A stretch of 64,000 nucleotides of DNA, from contig NZ_NEUE01000293.1 of NCBI RefSeq assembly GCF_002910905.1, positions 1 through 64,000 of the forward strand, given 5' to 3'. This stretch comes from Streptomyces sp. SM11 (GTDB taxonomy: Bacteria > Actinomycetota > Actinomycetes > Streptomycetales > Streptomycetaceae). Positions 39,288 through 47,848 of the stretch are shown piece by piece (positions within the stretch are counted from its first letter, which is position 1; every line of letters begins with the position of its first letter). The position numbers and the translations under genes are program-made. The notes beneath the pieces were generated by a model. That model was not told where the DNA came from and searched no databases. It saw nothing but the letters and a program-made list of their open reading frames with translations.

Positions 39288-39749
39288 CTACAGGTGTGCA
39301 TGGACCGGGGCGAGCGCGATCAAGGCGCCGCTGTCGGTCCCCTTCAAGATCCGGTGGGCGATGGCCGTCGCTGCGACGTAGGCCCTGGCGTCGGCGGATG
39401 GACTGGCCAGCGCGTGGAAGTGGTGGGCCTTCCCCCCTCCCCCGTTCCGGCGGCTCCTGCGCTCTTCTCTGTCCAAGGCATCTTGCTCAAGAATTTCGGC
39501 GTGTTCGTCGCTGAGAGCGAGGTTCCGGGCTGCCGGCCAGGTCAGGGTGATCAGGCTGGCGACGGTGTGCAGGTCGATGAAGTACTGATTGGTGCAGCCG
39601 ACGCTGTTGGCGAATTCGAGGGCGGGTGTGACGTCGGCCTCCAAGGCCCGGTACCCCAGATGCGGCTCCCGCCTCTCGACCAGCCACTGCACCTCGACGA
39701 GCACCACGCCCGCGCCAGGCGAGGGATCCAGCACCGCCGCCCCCATCAT
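39288..39749 (-). CDS. Hypothetical protein
   Basis: A 153-residue protein with no recognised family. It begins MMGAAVLDPSPGAGVVLVEVQWLVERREPHLGYRALEADVTPALEFANSVG and includes ITLTWPAARNLALSDEHAEILEQDALDREERRS. The ATG pair is preceded by a perfect AGGAGG at seven bases, the main reason for accepting it. It lies in an accessory region near gene remnants. Confidence 0.5.
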   Translation of the reverse strand: MMGAAVLDPSPGAGVVLVEVQWLVERREPHLGYRALEADVTPALEFANSVGCTNQYFIDLHTVASLITLTWPAARNLALSDEHAEILEQDALDREERRSRRNGGGGKAHHFHALASPSADARAYVAATAIAHRILKGTDSGALIALAPVHAHL

Positions 39750-40620
39750 GAGACGCCTCCTGCCAGCACCACCCGCGACCTGTCCGTCAACGGCTGAGCA
39801 AGGTCGAGCCCGAGCCTGCGGTGCCAGAGCAGGTGCAGCAACTACGCCCGTGCCACCGGCCAGTACGTCTGGTTGACCGCCAACTCCCCGAATGTCACGC
39901 CTGCTTCAGCCTGGGCAAGCAGACCGGGCTGCACCCCGGGCAGGCCTCGTCGACACCAGTGACTCCAGACCGGGCCTGTGCCGCTGCTCCCGCCGCCGGG
40001 TGAATCCCCGCATCGGCCCGCGGCTTGCCACCGGCACCTGCCCCAGGTGCCGGTGCCGGTGGCAAGCCCATGATCTCGTTCCCGGCGTACTTCCACGTCG
40101 CCGTCCACCGGTCCGGCCGGCCATCGGAGATGTCCAAGCCACCCCGCCCCGCGTCCAGCTCGACCGGGACCAGCAGGTCCGTCCACGTACAGCGGTGGGA
40201 CCACAAAGGGCTCCAGGTATCGCCCCTCCCAGGGCAGCCGTACGGCTGCCCTGGGAGGGGCCATCTTCGAAGTTGACGACAACTTGCATGCAAAGAGCGC
40301 GGATCACGTCCGGAACGATGCGAGTTCGGCGACAGATGCCGCGCTCAGAGCTTCACGAAAGGCCAGGTCGGGACGGGAAGATGACGACACCTACCGTGCT
40401 CGGTATCGGTGGGGCTGAGCACGATGGATGTCGCCCGTTCTCAGCAGATGCGGCGAGTCCCACTTCTCCCTGCGGCGGTGGCCGGCCTTCCTCAGGGTTG
40501 AGGCTTCCCCGTTCCACGTCTCACCGCTGATGTCTCCCCGTTTGATGTCTTCCCGTTGATGTTTTCCTGGCCCCTGTTCCTGGATCTTGCTCCGAAGATC
40601 GTCCTGTTGGAGGCTGACGC
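39750..40620. other. Long non-coding stretch with hairpins and short repeats
   Basis: About 870 bases without a convincing gene. GGCTTGCCACCGGCAC (40022-40037) pairs with 40053-40068 across a 15-base loop, and a 40-base perfect palindrome lies at 40222-40261. Three imperfect copies of TGATGTCTYCCCGTT follow at about 40527-40570. Some leftward frames around 40090-40170 read protein-like (SDGRPDRWTATWKYAGNEIMGLP), so a decayed gene may be present. Confidence 0.45.
40222..40261. terminator. Perfect 40-bp palindrome, probable terminator
   Basis: The arms are GCCCCTCCCAGGGCAGCCGT and its exact complement with no loop bases between. Such a structure would terminate in both directions; no adjacent intact gene ends here, so it may belong to a lost gene. 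Confidence 0.65.
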
Positions 40621-41475
40621 ATGCAGAATTTGCCGACGTTCGTCCTTGTCCACGGCGCCTTCGCCAACTCGCTCTCCTTCGCACCGCTACAGGCCGAACT
40701 CGGCCTGCTCGGGCACCGTTCGGTCGCGGTCGACCTCCCGGGGCACGGATTCGAGGCGACCTACCCCGCGGCCTACCAAGCTCCCCAGGATCTCGACGCC
40801 CTCGCCACGGAGCCGGGGAGCATCAAGGGAGTCACCCTCGCGGACAACGCCGCCCGTGTGATCGAGGCCCTCGAACGGGCCAAACGGAACGGACCCGCCG
40901 TCCTCGTCGGACACAGCCGGGGCGGGGCCACGGTCACCGCGGTCGGCAACCAGCGGCCCGACCTGGTCGACCGCATCACGTACGTCTCCGCCTGGTGCCC
41001 GGTCGACCTGGCCGTCGGCGACTACTAAGCCGAGCCGGAGATGGCCGACGTCGACCCGGCCGCCTTCGCTCCGGCCATGGCCGGGAACCCGGCCGAACTG
41101 GGTCTGCTCCGGGTCAACTTCCGTACCGCCGAGCCGTCGGCCCTCGCCGCGTTCCGGCACGCCTTCGCCGCCGACCTGACCGACGACGAGTTCCGGACCT
41201 TCCTCAACACCTTCCAGCCCGACGAGAACCTCGACGCCGGTACGACCGCCGACCGGGCACAGGCCGCGACCTGGGGACGGATTCCCAGGACCTACGTGCG
41301 CCTGGCCGCCGATGCCAGCCTTCCGCTCGCCGTGCAGGACCGCATGATCCGCGAAGCCGACGCACTCACACCGGACAATCCCTTCGACGTACGGACTCTC
41401 GAAGGGAGTCATCTGCACTGGCTCGTCCACCCGAAGCCCGCCGCCGAGCTGCTCGCCGGCCTCACGGTGAGCTGA
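40621..41475 (+). pseudogene. Alpha/beta hydrolase interrupted by TAA
   Basis: One continuous frame of 285 codons coding for an alpha/beta hydrolase, broken by TAA at 41026-41028. First part: FVLVHGAFANSLSF (oxyanion hole H-G), VAVDLPGHGF and the nucleophile elbow AVLVGHSRGGATVT. Second part, after the stop, opens AEPEMADVDPAAFAPAMAG and contains the catalytic His region LEGSHLHWLVHPKPAAELL. The residue expected at the stop is probably Tyr (TAC). The first fragment has the Ser but not the His of the triad and cannot be active. An ATG follows the stop by seven codons, but re-initiation would give only the C-terminal half. Confidence 0.85.
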
Positions 41476-41501
41476 CGCACCCGGCCGGCCGGCCACGCCG
41501 G

Positions 41502-42416
41502 TCAGAGGTGGAGGCCCGCCACCTCCGCCGCCGACAGCGTGAGCCCGGCCGCCGCGGCCGAGTCGCGGACGGAGGCCGGCCGGCGGGCGCCCGGGATCGG
41601 GATCAGGACCGGCGACTGGGCCAGCTGCCAGGCGAGGCAGATCTGCTGCGGGCTGACGCCTCGCGAACGGGCCAGGGCGTGGAACGGCGTGTCCGGTGCG
41701 GGTTCGGCGGTTCCCTGGGCGTCGACCGCGCTGCGCGAGATCCCGCCGAGCGGGCTCCACGGCAGGAAGGCCAGGCCGAGTCCGGTGCACAGGTCGAGGG
41801 TGTCCCGGTTGGACGGGTGCGCCGGGGAGAAGCGGTTCTGCACCGAGACCAGGCGGGGCCCGAGTATCTCGTACGCCGTACGGATCTGCTCACGGCCGAC
41901 GTTGGAGAGGCCGACCGCCCGGATTGTGCCGGCGTCGGCCAGGTCCCGCAGTGCGCCGACCGACTCGGCGAAGGGGACGGCCGGGTCCGGCTTGTGCAGC
42001 TGGTAGAGGCCGATGGCCTCCACGCCGAGCCGGACCGCCGATGCCTCGGCCGCACGGCGCAGGTGGCGCGGGTCGCCGTTCACCGTCCACGACCCGTCGC
42101 CGGGCCGGCCGCGGCCGGCCTTGGTCGCCACCAGCACCTCCGCCGAGCCACTCCCGTAGGCGGCCAGCGCCCGGGCGATCAGCCGTTCGTTGTGGCCGAG
42201 TTCGCCGGGGTGCCACTGATAGCAGTCGGCGGTGTCGATCAGCCGTACGCCGGCGTCGAGTGCGGCATGGATCGTGGCGACCGCCTGCTCCTCGTGCGGG
42301 CGCCCTTCGACGGAGAGCGGCATAGCGCCGAGGCCGATGGATCCCAGCGCCATGCCGCCGATGGTGCGGACGGCGGTGGGCACGGGTGGAGTGGGCGGAG
42401 TGGGCGGAATCGTCAT
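41502..42416 (-). CDS. Aldo/keto reductase
   Basis: NADPH-dependent oxidoreductase of 304 residues with a TIM-barrel fold. The catalytic tetrad is visible: Asp and Tyr in LIDTADCYQWHPGE, Lys in VLVATKAGRG, His in LYQLHKPDP. Cofactor-binding segments VGLSNVGREQI and PIPGARRPASVRDSAAAAGL follow. A Pro/Thr-rich N-terminus (MTIPPTPPTPPVPTAV) is unusual. ATG overlaps the stop of the epimerase-like gene as ATGA, so both belong to one operon. Substrate unknown. Confidence 0.9.
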   Translation of the reverse strand: MTIPPTPPTPPVPTAVRTIGGMALGSIGLGAMPLSVEGRPHEEQAVATIHAALDAGVRLIDTADCYQWHPGELGHNERLIARALAAYGSGSAEVLVATKAGRGRPGDGSWTVNGDPRHLRRAAEASAVRLGVEAIGLYQLHKPDPAVPFAESVGALRDLADAGTIRAVGLSNVGREQIRTAYEILGPRLVSVQNRFSPAHPSNRDTLDLCTGLGLAFLPWSPLGGISRSAVDAQGTAEPAPDTPFHALARSRGVSPQQICLAWQLAQSPVLIPIPGARRPASVRDSAAAAGLTLSAAEVAGLHL

Positions 42417-43306
42417 CGCTCTCGGGCCTCCTTGATGACCAGCGGCAGCCAGTCGGCGACCGACGAGAAGCCGAAGCCGAGCCGGGATGCCCGGTCGGTG
42501 TCCATGGCGTAGCAGCGGTCGAAGGAGAACGGGGAGAGAAGCGCGCCCGGCCCGTCGGTCAGCCTCGGCTCCACTTCGATCGCCGCGCCGATCGCCGTAC
42601 ACAACTCCCGTGCGTCTAGAGTTCCGCGGGAGGCCGCGTTGACGGGTCCGGTGAAGTCCGCCGCCGCGGCCCATGCCAGGAAGCGGGCGACCTCCGGCTC
42701 GTGGACGAATGACGCGGGCTGCGGTGCGGGGTGGACCACCACCGGCAGGCCCTGCTCGATCCGTTCCACGTAGTGCGCGAGCCGCCCGGTGAAGTCGGCG
42801 CCGCCGAGGACGTGCGCCGTACGGACCACAGCGACGTCGAACGGCGCCTCCCGCGTGAGCAGTGCCTCCGCCTGGCGCTTGCCCTCGCCGTAGTGGTCCT
42901 CCAGGAACCGTCCTTTCGCCCACGGCAGTTCCAGGTCGAACGACCCGGCCGACGGGTCGACCGCCTCCTCCGGGACGGCCGGTCCGCCCGGCCGGCCGAG
43001 TTCGGCGTAGACCTCGACCGTGGAGGTCAGCACATAGCGCCGGGTGCGGCCGGCGAAGACCCGGGCGGCGACGGCCGCCTGGAGCGGCGTGTAGCAGACC
43101 TGGTCGATCACGACGTCGAAGCGCCGGCCCCCGAGCGCCGCACGCAACGCGGCCTCGTCGTCGCGGTCGGCGAGCAGATGGGTCACGCCGTGCGGTGCGG
43201 GCGCCGACCCCCGGTTCACGACGGTCACCGCCGCCCCCGAGGCCCGCAGTTCCCCGATCAGCCGGCGCCCGAAGTGACGGCTTCCTCCGATCACGCACAC
43301 GTCCAT
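42413..43306 (-). CDS. NAD-dependent epimerase/reductase-like protein
   Basis: A 297-residue short-chain-dehydrogenase-like protein with an N-terminal Rossmann motif MDVCVIGGSRHFGRRLIGEL (G-x-x-x-F-G), FDVVIDQVCYTP, VLTSTVEVY and a Y-G-E-G-K active-site pattern. The C-terminal part has SFVHEPEVARFLAWAAAADFTGPVNAASRGTLDARELC, common in NAD-dependent epimerases acting on sugars or isoflavone-type substrates. ATG at 43306 follows AAAGGGGCCGCGGC. It is divergent from a LysR gene that probably controls it and the aldo/keto reductase. Confidence 0.85.
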   Translation of the reverse strand: MDVCVIGGSRHFGRRLIGELRASGAAVTVVNRGSAPAPHGVTHLLADRDDEAALRAALGGRRFDVVIDQVCYTPLQAAVAARVFAGRTRRYVLTSTVEVYAELGRPGGPAVPEEAVDPSAGSFDLELPWAKGRFLEDHYGEGKRQAEALLTREAPFDVAVVRTAHVLGGADFTGRLAHYVERIEQGLPVVVHPAPQPASFVHEPEVARFLAWAAAADFTGPVNAASRGTLDARELCTAIGAAIEVEPRLTDGPGALLSPFSFDRCYAMDTDRASRLGFGFSSVADWLPLVIKEARER

Positions 43307-43444
43307 GCCGCGGCCCCTTTCCCGTACGTCGTCCCGCGTCGCCCTGTGTGGTCCCGCGTCGTCCTGCGCCATCGGTGTTCAGTCTGCTCAGACCCGGTCA
43401 ACGGCGGTAGTATCGATCAGGGCACCACATCATTAGGAGAACTG

Positions 43445-44380
43445 TTGATCGATGTTCAGCGGCTGGCCGTCCTGCGCGAGGTCGCCCGTCACGGCAGCTT
43501 CAATCGGGCCGCCCTCGCGCTGCACTGCACGCCCTCGGCCGTCTCGCAGCAGATCGCCGCGCTGGAGCGCGGCCTCGGCGCGCCCGCGGTCGAACGTTCC
43601 ACCCGGGGCGTCACGTTGACAGACGCGGGCCGCCTGCTGGTGGAGGCGGCGGACTCGATCGCCGCCGAACTGTCCGACACCCAGCGGCGCATCGATCGGC
43701 TGGCCGCCGAGCGGATCGCGCTCACCGTCGCCACCTTCGCCAGCGGCGGCCGCAGGCTGCTGCCCACCGCGCTCTCCGGGTTCGTCGTCGATCACCCCGA
43801 GGTGGAGCTGACGATCCTGGAGGCAGAACCGGAGGAGAGCCTTCCCTACGTCCGCGAGGGGCGGGCCGATGTCGCCCTCGCCTACCACTTCGACGGCCCG
43901 CCGCCCGCCCGGCCCGGCGACCGGTCCGGCCTGGACTGGACGGCCCTCGGAGTGGACCCGCTGCGGGTCGTCCTGCCGCGCGGTCACCCTGCCGCGGCGC
44001 GCTACCTGGACCGCCCGGATCCGCCGCATCTGGCCGAACTCGCCGAACAGCGCTGGATCCTGGGCTGCCGGAAGTCGGCCGACCAGCTCGCCGGCCACGC
44101 CGAACTGGTCGGCGTCGAACTGCGGATCTCGTGCACGGCGACGGATTACGACTTCGCCCAGTCGCTCGTCCGCGCCGGCGTCGGCATCGCGTTGATTCCC
44201 GAGATCGGCCTGACCCGGGACCCGGAGCTGGTCGACTTCCCGCTGGCCGAGCCGAGCCCGCGCCGCCATCTGGGCCTGGCCCTCTCCCGCCGCCGTCGCG
44301 GCACCGGCGGCCGCCTGGCCGAGAAGCTGGCGTCCCGAATCCTCGGCCGGGCACAGGGGCCGGCCGGACTCGCACGGTAG
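43445..44380 (+). CDS. LysR family transcriptional regulator
   Basis: A 311-residue LysR-type regulator. HTH at residues 2-60: IDVQRLAVLREVARHGSFNRAALALHCTPSAVSQQIAALERGLGAPAVERSTRGVTLTDAGRLLVEAAD. Effector-binding domain from about 90. TTG start is chosen because TAGGAGA lies just upstream and homologues begin here. The intergenic region with the divergent epimerase/aldo-keto reductase operon is about 140 bases, the usual layout for a LysR regulator and its target operon. Confidence 0.9.
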   Translation: MIDVQRLAVLREVARHGSFNRAALALHCTPSAVSQQIAALERGLGAPAVERSTRGVTLTDAGRLLVEAADSIAAELSDTQRRIDRLAAERIALTVATFASGGRRLLPTALSGFVVDHPEVELTILEAEPEESLPYVREGRADVALAYHFDGPPPARPGDRSGLDWTALGVDPLRVVLPRGHPAAARYLDRPDPPHLAELAEQRWILGCRKSADQLAGHAELVGVELRISCTATDYDFAQSLVRAGVGIALIPEIGLTRDPELVDFPLAEPSPRRHLGLALSRRRRGTGGRLAEKLASRILGRAQGPAGLAR

Positions 44381-44690
44381 GGCGGGGCGCGTCCGCGCCG
44401 TACGAGGCGACGCCAGAACTCGCCTCGGGCCCCTTCAACACGACCCAGCAGATCGGCACGGCCCTCGGCGTGGCCGTCCTGTCGACCCTGGCCGCCGGCC
44501 GGACCGAGGCGCTCGACGCCGCCGGACTCTCCTCGGCCGAGGCGCTGACCGGGGCTACCGGTCGGCGTTCACCGTCGACGCGGGGCTTCTCGTCACAGCC
44601 TCCGTCGTCGCGGCCCTGCTACTCCGGCCGGGGCGCACCAGCGGGACGTCCACGCGCACAACGCCGGTAACCGGAGCGTGCTTTGGGCCC
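44381..44690 (+). pseudogene. C-terminal remnant of a DHA2-type MFS exporter
   Basis: The rightward frame encodes ASGPFNTTQQIGTALGVAVLSTLAAGRTEAL, the conserved helix-11 region of 14-helix EmrB/QacA exporters (N-T-x-Q-Q-I-G-x-A-L-G-V-A). It then shifts frame near 44550: continuing in another frame gives YRSAFTVDAGLLVTASVVAALLLRPGR, the last helix. The first ~400 codons are missing; the fragment begins directly after the lysR stop. It is a deletion relic with an additional frameshift. Confidence 0.8.
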
Positions 44691-44772
44691 CGCCGTGGGC
44701 CCGTGGGCCCCTGACAGGACGGCCGGACGGACCTACTGTCTATGCGGGTAGATCCTCGTATCCCGCTCGGCC

Positions 44773-44808
44773 CACTCAGCCCGCTCATCCCACTCAGCCC
44801 GCTCATCC
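44773..44808. repeat. 18-bp tandem repeat (2 copies)
   Basis: CACTCAGCCCGCTCATCC occurs twice in direct succession, with a degenerate third copy to the left, in the leader of the M23 peptidase gene about 30 bases before its start. Confidence 0.75.
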
Positions 44809-44839
44809 CGCGCGCTCGACCCGCTTCGAGGGAGACATC

Positions 44840-45868
44840 ATGTGCCGATCCTGTGCAACCACCACCGCGCCAGCCGACACGCCCGTGGCCGCGGAGGGCC
44901 CGATCCAGGGACTGTCCCGTCGGGGGCTGCTGGCCGGCCTGGGCCTGGGCGTGCTCGCCGTGAACCTGTCGGCCGGAGCCTCCACGGCCGCGGCGTCAAC
45001 AGCAGCTGAAGCTGAAACGAAAACAGCGACGACAGCGGCAGCGGCAGCGGCCAAGAACGGGGCATGGGCCAATCCCGCCCGCGGGCGGTTCCCGGCCGGC
45101 GGCCACTACGGCGCGCCCAGAGGCGGCGCGTCCCACGCCGGTCAGGACGTCAGCAACTCCACGGGTACCGCGGTCTACGCCGCGGCCGCGGGCACGGTCG
45201 TACGCCGGTCGTGGGGAGGAGGGCTGCCGGGCCGGACCGGCAACGCCCTGGTGATCGCGCACGGCAACAACCAGTACACCTATTACGGGCACCTCAACGC
45301 CTACCGGGTCACGCTCAACGCCAGGGTCTCGGCCGGGCAGCGCATCGCCGACATGGGCGCCACCGGCAATGTGACCGGCCCGCACCTGCACTTCGAGACC
45401 CACTCGGGACGCCTCGGCGCCACGGTGAACCCCGTCGGCTTCCTGGCCGCCCGGGGTGTGGACCTGGCCGGCGGCTGGTCGAGGATCGACCCTGGCGCGA
45501 GCGGCGCCACGGTCGTCGTGATCCAGCACCTGATGAACCGGCGCGGCCACGGGCTGGTCGCCGACGGGCAGTACGGTTCCGTATCGGTCGAGGCGGTCAA
45601 GCGGTTCCAGCGCTCCAAGGGGCTGGCGGCCGACGGCCAGGTCGGCCCGGCCACCTGGCCGGTGCTCGTCCACACCCTGCGGCAGGGTGCCGGCGGGTCC
45701 CACGTCCGAGCCCTGCAGACCGCGCTGAACAGGCGCAGCGCCCGGCTGACGGTCGACGGCGGATTCGGTTCCGTCACCACCAATGCCGTACGCGCCTACC
45801 AGAGCGTCAACCGCCTGGTGGTCGACGGCGTGGCGGGCCCGGTGACCTGGCGGGCGCTGACCGGCTGA
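44840..45868 (+). CDS. Tat-exported M23 peptidase with two peptidoglycan-binding domains
   Basis: Lysostaphin-type metallopeptidase of 342 residues that probably cuts peptidoglycan cross-bridges. The N-terminus contains a twin-arginine signal (GLSRRGLLAGLGLGVLAVNLSAGA, residues about 24-50). The M23 domain (about 80-195) has zinc ligands H-A-G-Q-D and H-L-H-F-E. Two PG_binding_1 repeats follow: VIQHLMNRRGHGLVADGQYGSVSVEAVKRFQ and VRALQTALNRRSARLTVDGGFGSVTTNAVRAYQ. ATG follows GAGGGAGACATC. Secretion in folded form fits a metalloenzyme. Confidence 0.92.
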   Translation: MCRSCATTTAPADTPVAAEGPIQGLSRRGLLAGLGLGVLAVNLSAGASTAAASTAAEAETKTATTAAAAAAKNGAWANPARGRFPAGGHYGAPRGGASHAGQDVSNSTGTAVYAAAAGTVVRRSWGGGLPGRTGNALVIAHGNNQYTYYGHLNAYRVTLNARVSAGQRIADMGATGNVTGPHLHFETHSGRLGATVNPVGFLAARGVDLAGGWSRIDPGASGATVVVIQHLMNRRGHGLVADGQYGSVSVEAVKRFQRSKGLAADGQVGPATWPVLVHTLRQGAGGSHVRALQTALNRRSARLTVDGGFGSVTTNAVRAYQSVNRLVVDGVAGPVTWRALTG

Positions 45869-45933
45869 CCGTCTCCGAGTGTGGGACGCACGGTGCCGCG
45901 TGACACCCCGCGGGCCGCCCGAAAGGGGTGGCT

Positions 45934-45977
45934 GTGGTCGACCATGAACGGTCCGGCGGCCGTTCATGGTCGACCAC
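45934..45977. terminator. 18-bp inverted repeat after the M23 gene
   Basis: GTGGTCGACCATGAACGG and its complement flank the 8-base loop TCCGGCGG. It starts 66 bases after the M23 stop and 75 bases before the HAD gene, so it may terminate the first or act as an operator of the second. No T-run follows. Confidence 0.65.
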
Positions 45978-46051
45978 GCATCGCATCACCGCACCACCAC
46001 ACCACTGCAACGCCACAGCGCCGCCCCTAGAGCCGCCGTAGGAGACCAGCC

Positions 46052-46738
46052 ATGAGCACGCGATACGCCCCTGCCCCGGGCGACGACCGCACCCCCGCAC
46101 CGGCCCCCGCCGGCCGCGCCTTCGACGCCGTGCTCTGCGACCTCGACAACGTCGTCCGCTTCTACGACACCGCCCCGCTCGCCGCCCTGGAACGGGCCGC
46201 CGGGCTGCCGGAGGGCACCACGACGGAGGTCGCCTACGCGCCCGAGATCGATCTCCCGCTGCTCCTGGGCCGGATCACCCCGGACGCCTGGGTGGAGTCC
46301 ATAGCCGCGGGGCTCACGGAGCGGGTGGGCGTGGTCCGGGCCCGCGAACTGGGCCGGGCCCTCGCGGACGCGCCGTTCCGGGCCGACGAGGAGGTGGTGT
46401 CCCTGCTGCGCCGGGCGAGGACTCACGTCCCCCTGGTGCTCGTCACCAACGCGACCCTCCAACTGGACGCCGACCTGGCCCTGCTGGACCTGAGCGACCT
46501 GGCCGACGCGGTCGTGAGCAGTGCACTGGAGCAGCTGGCCAAGCCCGACCTGGCCATCTACCGCATCGCGGCCGACCGGGCGGGCGTACCGCCAGCCCGG
46601 TGCCTGTTCGTGGACGACCGGCAGGAGAACGTCGACGCGGCCGCCGCCCTCGGCATGACCGGCGTTGTCTACCGCGAACCGGCCGACTTGCGGAAGGCGT
46701 TGGGGCCGTGCGCGGAGTACGCCGGGGCGCGCCGGTGA
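46052..46738 (+). CDS. HAD family hydrolase
   Basis: A 228-residue haloacid-dehalogenase-superfamily phosphatase. Motif I is DAVLCDLDNVVRFYD (nucleophile Asp and general acid Asp, D-L-D), motif II VPLVLVTNAT, motif III the Lys in LAKPDLAIYRIAADRAGV, motif IV CLFVDDRQENVDAAAALGM. The cap is small and helical (residues about 45-95). The Pro-rich N-terminal 20 residues are probably disordered. ATG follows GTAGGAGACCAGCC. Substrate unknown. Confidence 0.88.
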   Translation: MSTRYAPAPGDDRTPAPAPAGRAFDAVLCDLDNVVRFYDTAPLAALERAAGLPEGTTTEVAYAPEIDLPLLLGRITPDAWVESIAAGLTERVGVVRARELGRALADAPFRADEEVVSLLRRARTHVPLVLVTNATLQLDADLALLDLSDLADAVVSSALEQLAKPDLAIYRIAADRAGVPPARCLFVDDRQENVDAAAALGMTGVVYREPADLRKALGPCAEYAGARR

Positions 46739-46763
46739 CGGGCGCCGCCCCCCATAATCCCCC

Positions 46764-47486
46764 TCAGCGACGCGGCTGAGGCTCCAGCCCCGCCCGCAGC
46801 TGGGCGAACGCCTGTTCGGCCGCCTGCACCGCGCCCGGGTAGACCCGGTCCGCGCTCTCCCCCGCGTCGATCCGCCGCCAGTTGTCCAGGGCCAGGATGC
46901 GCAGGACGGCGATGATCTGCCCGGCCGCGAGCCGTTCGGGCGGGCCGCCGCCGAGGGCGCGGGCGAGGGCCGTCTCGGAGCGGCCCTGGTAGGCGTACAT
47001 GCGGGCCACCAACGACGGCGTTCCGTACAACAGACGCAGGAACGCCAGCACTTCGGGCGCGTCGCACAGGCCGGTCACCGGGTCGCGGCGGTCGAGGCCG
47101 TCGAGGAAGTGGCGGCGCAGGGCGTCCAGCGGGCTGTCGGCGGGAGGACGTCCGGCGACCACCCGGGCGGGCTCGTCCTCGTGGTCGGCGAACCGGTGCA
47201 GCACCAGGTCCTCCTTGGCGGGGAAGTACCGGAACAGCGTCGGCTTGGAGATGTCCGCCGCGGCCGCCACCTCCGCCACGGACACCTTGTCGAAGCCGCG
47301 CTCCAGGAACATCGCGATGGCCGCCTCGGAGACCGCCTGGTAGGTCAGCTGCTTCTTGCGCTCCCGCAGACCGCCCGGCGCCGGGGCCCGGGGGCGCTGC
47401 CGTGCGTGACCGGCGGTCTGCCCGTCATCGCCGTTCCCGGGGTCATTCTCGGTCGTGCTCCCGGCCTTCTCTCCGCTCATGACCAT
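46764..47486 (-). CDS. TetR family transcriptional regulator
   Basis: A 240-residue TetR-type repressor. Residues about 45-95 hold the HTH: RKKQLTYQAVSEAAIAMFLERGFDKVSVAEVAAAADISKPTLFRYFPAKEDLVLHRF. The long N-terminal extension (Gly/Asp/Pro-rich) is unusual. ATG at 47486 or 47480 is likely; a longer frame also exists. It lies back-to-back with remnants of another TetR and an ABC transporter. Possible operator halves TTGACCTCAAGCGGACTTGA lie directly upstream. Ligand unknown. Confidence 0.85.
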   Translation of the reverse strand: MVMSGEKAGSTTENDPGNGDDGQTAGHARQRPRAPAPGGLRERKKQLTYQAVSEAAIAMFLERGFDKVSVAEVAAAADISKPTLFRYFPAKEDLVLHRFADHEDEPARVVAGRPPADSPLDALRRHFLDGLDRRDPVTGLCDAPEVLAFLRLLYGTPSLVARMYAYQGRSETALARALGGGPPERLAAGQIIAVLRILALDNWRRIDAGESADRVYPGAVQAAEQAFAQLRAGLEPQPRR

Positions 47487-47521
47487 GAAGCGTACGCCCT
47501 TGACCTCAAGCGGACTTGACG

Positions 47522-47650
47522 TCATCCCCCGGAGTGGGAGCCGTCGGCCGTCTTCCGGATCAGCACCTCCACCCCGTCCAGCAGCACGCCCAGGCCGAAG
47601 GTGAACTCGTACTCCGGGTCGTCCGGCCCGCTCTCGCCGGCCGGGCCGTC
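47522..47650 (-). pseudogene. C-terminal remnant of a second TetR-type regulator
   Basis: This strand ends in PDDPEYEFTFGLGVLLDGVEVLIRKTADG, the typical last helix of TetR/AcrR regulators (F-x-F-G-L-x-x-L-L-D-G). Nothing of the DNA-binding half is present: a few codons upstream the sequence passes into the tail of an ABC ATPase gene on the other strand. Confidence 0.65.
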
Positions 47651-47659
47651 CACCACTCC

Positions 47660-47848
47660 CCCGGGACCCTGACGCTCGGCCTCCCCACCGACGGCTCGGC
47701 GTCCCAGGTGCGTGCCCTGCTCGACGAGATCGACCCGACCGGCCGGGAGATCGACCGCTTCAGCCTGCACAGCGCGACCCTCGACGACGTCTTCCTGGAC
47801 CTGACCTCGAAGACGCCCACGACCCCGGAGGCATCCGCCCATGTCTGA
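47660..47848 (+). pseudogene. C-terminal remnant of a DrrA-type ABC ATPase
   Basis: The rightward frame GTLTLGLPTDGSASQVRALLDEIDPTGREIDRFSLHSATLDDVFLDLTSKTP is the C-terminal domain of DrrA-type drug-export ATPases (S-L-x-x-A-T-L-D-D-V-F-L-x-L-T). Walker A, signature and Walker B are missing. The stop overlaps the start of the following permease gene, as in intact drrAB operons, so only the first ~80% of the gene was lost. Confidence 0.85.
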
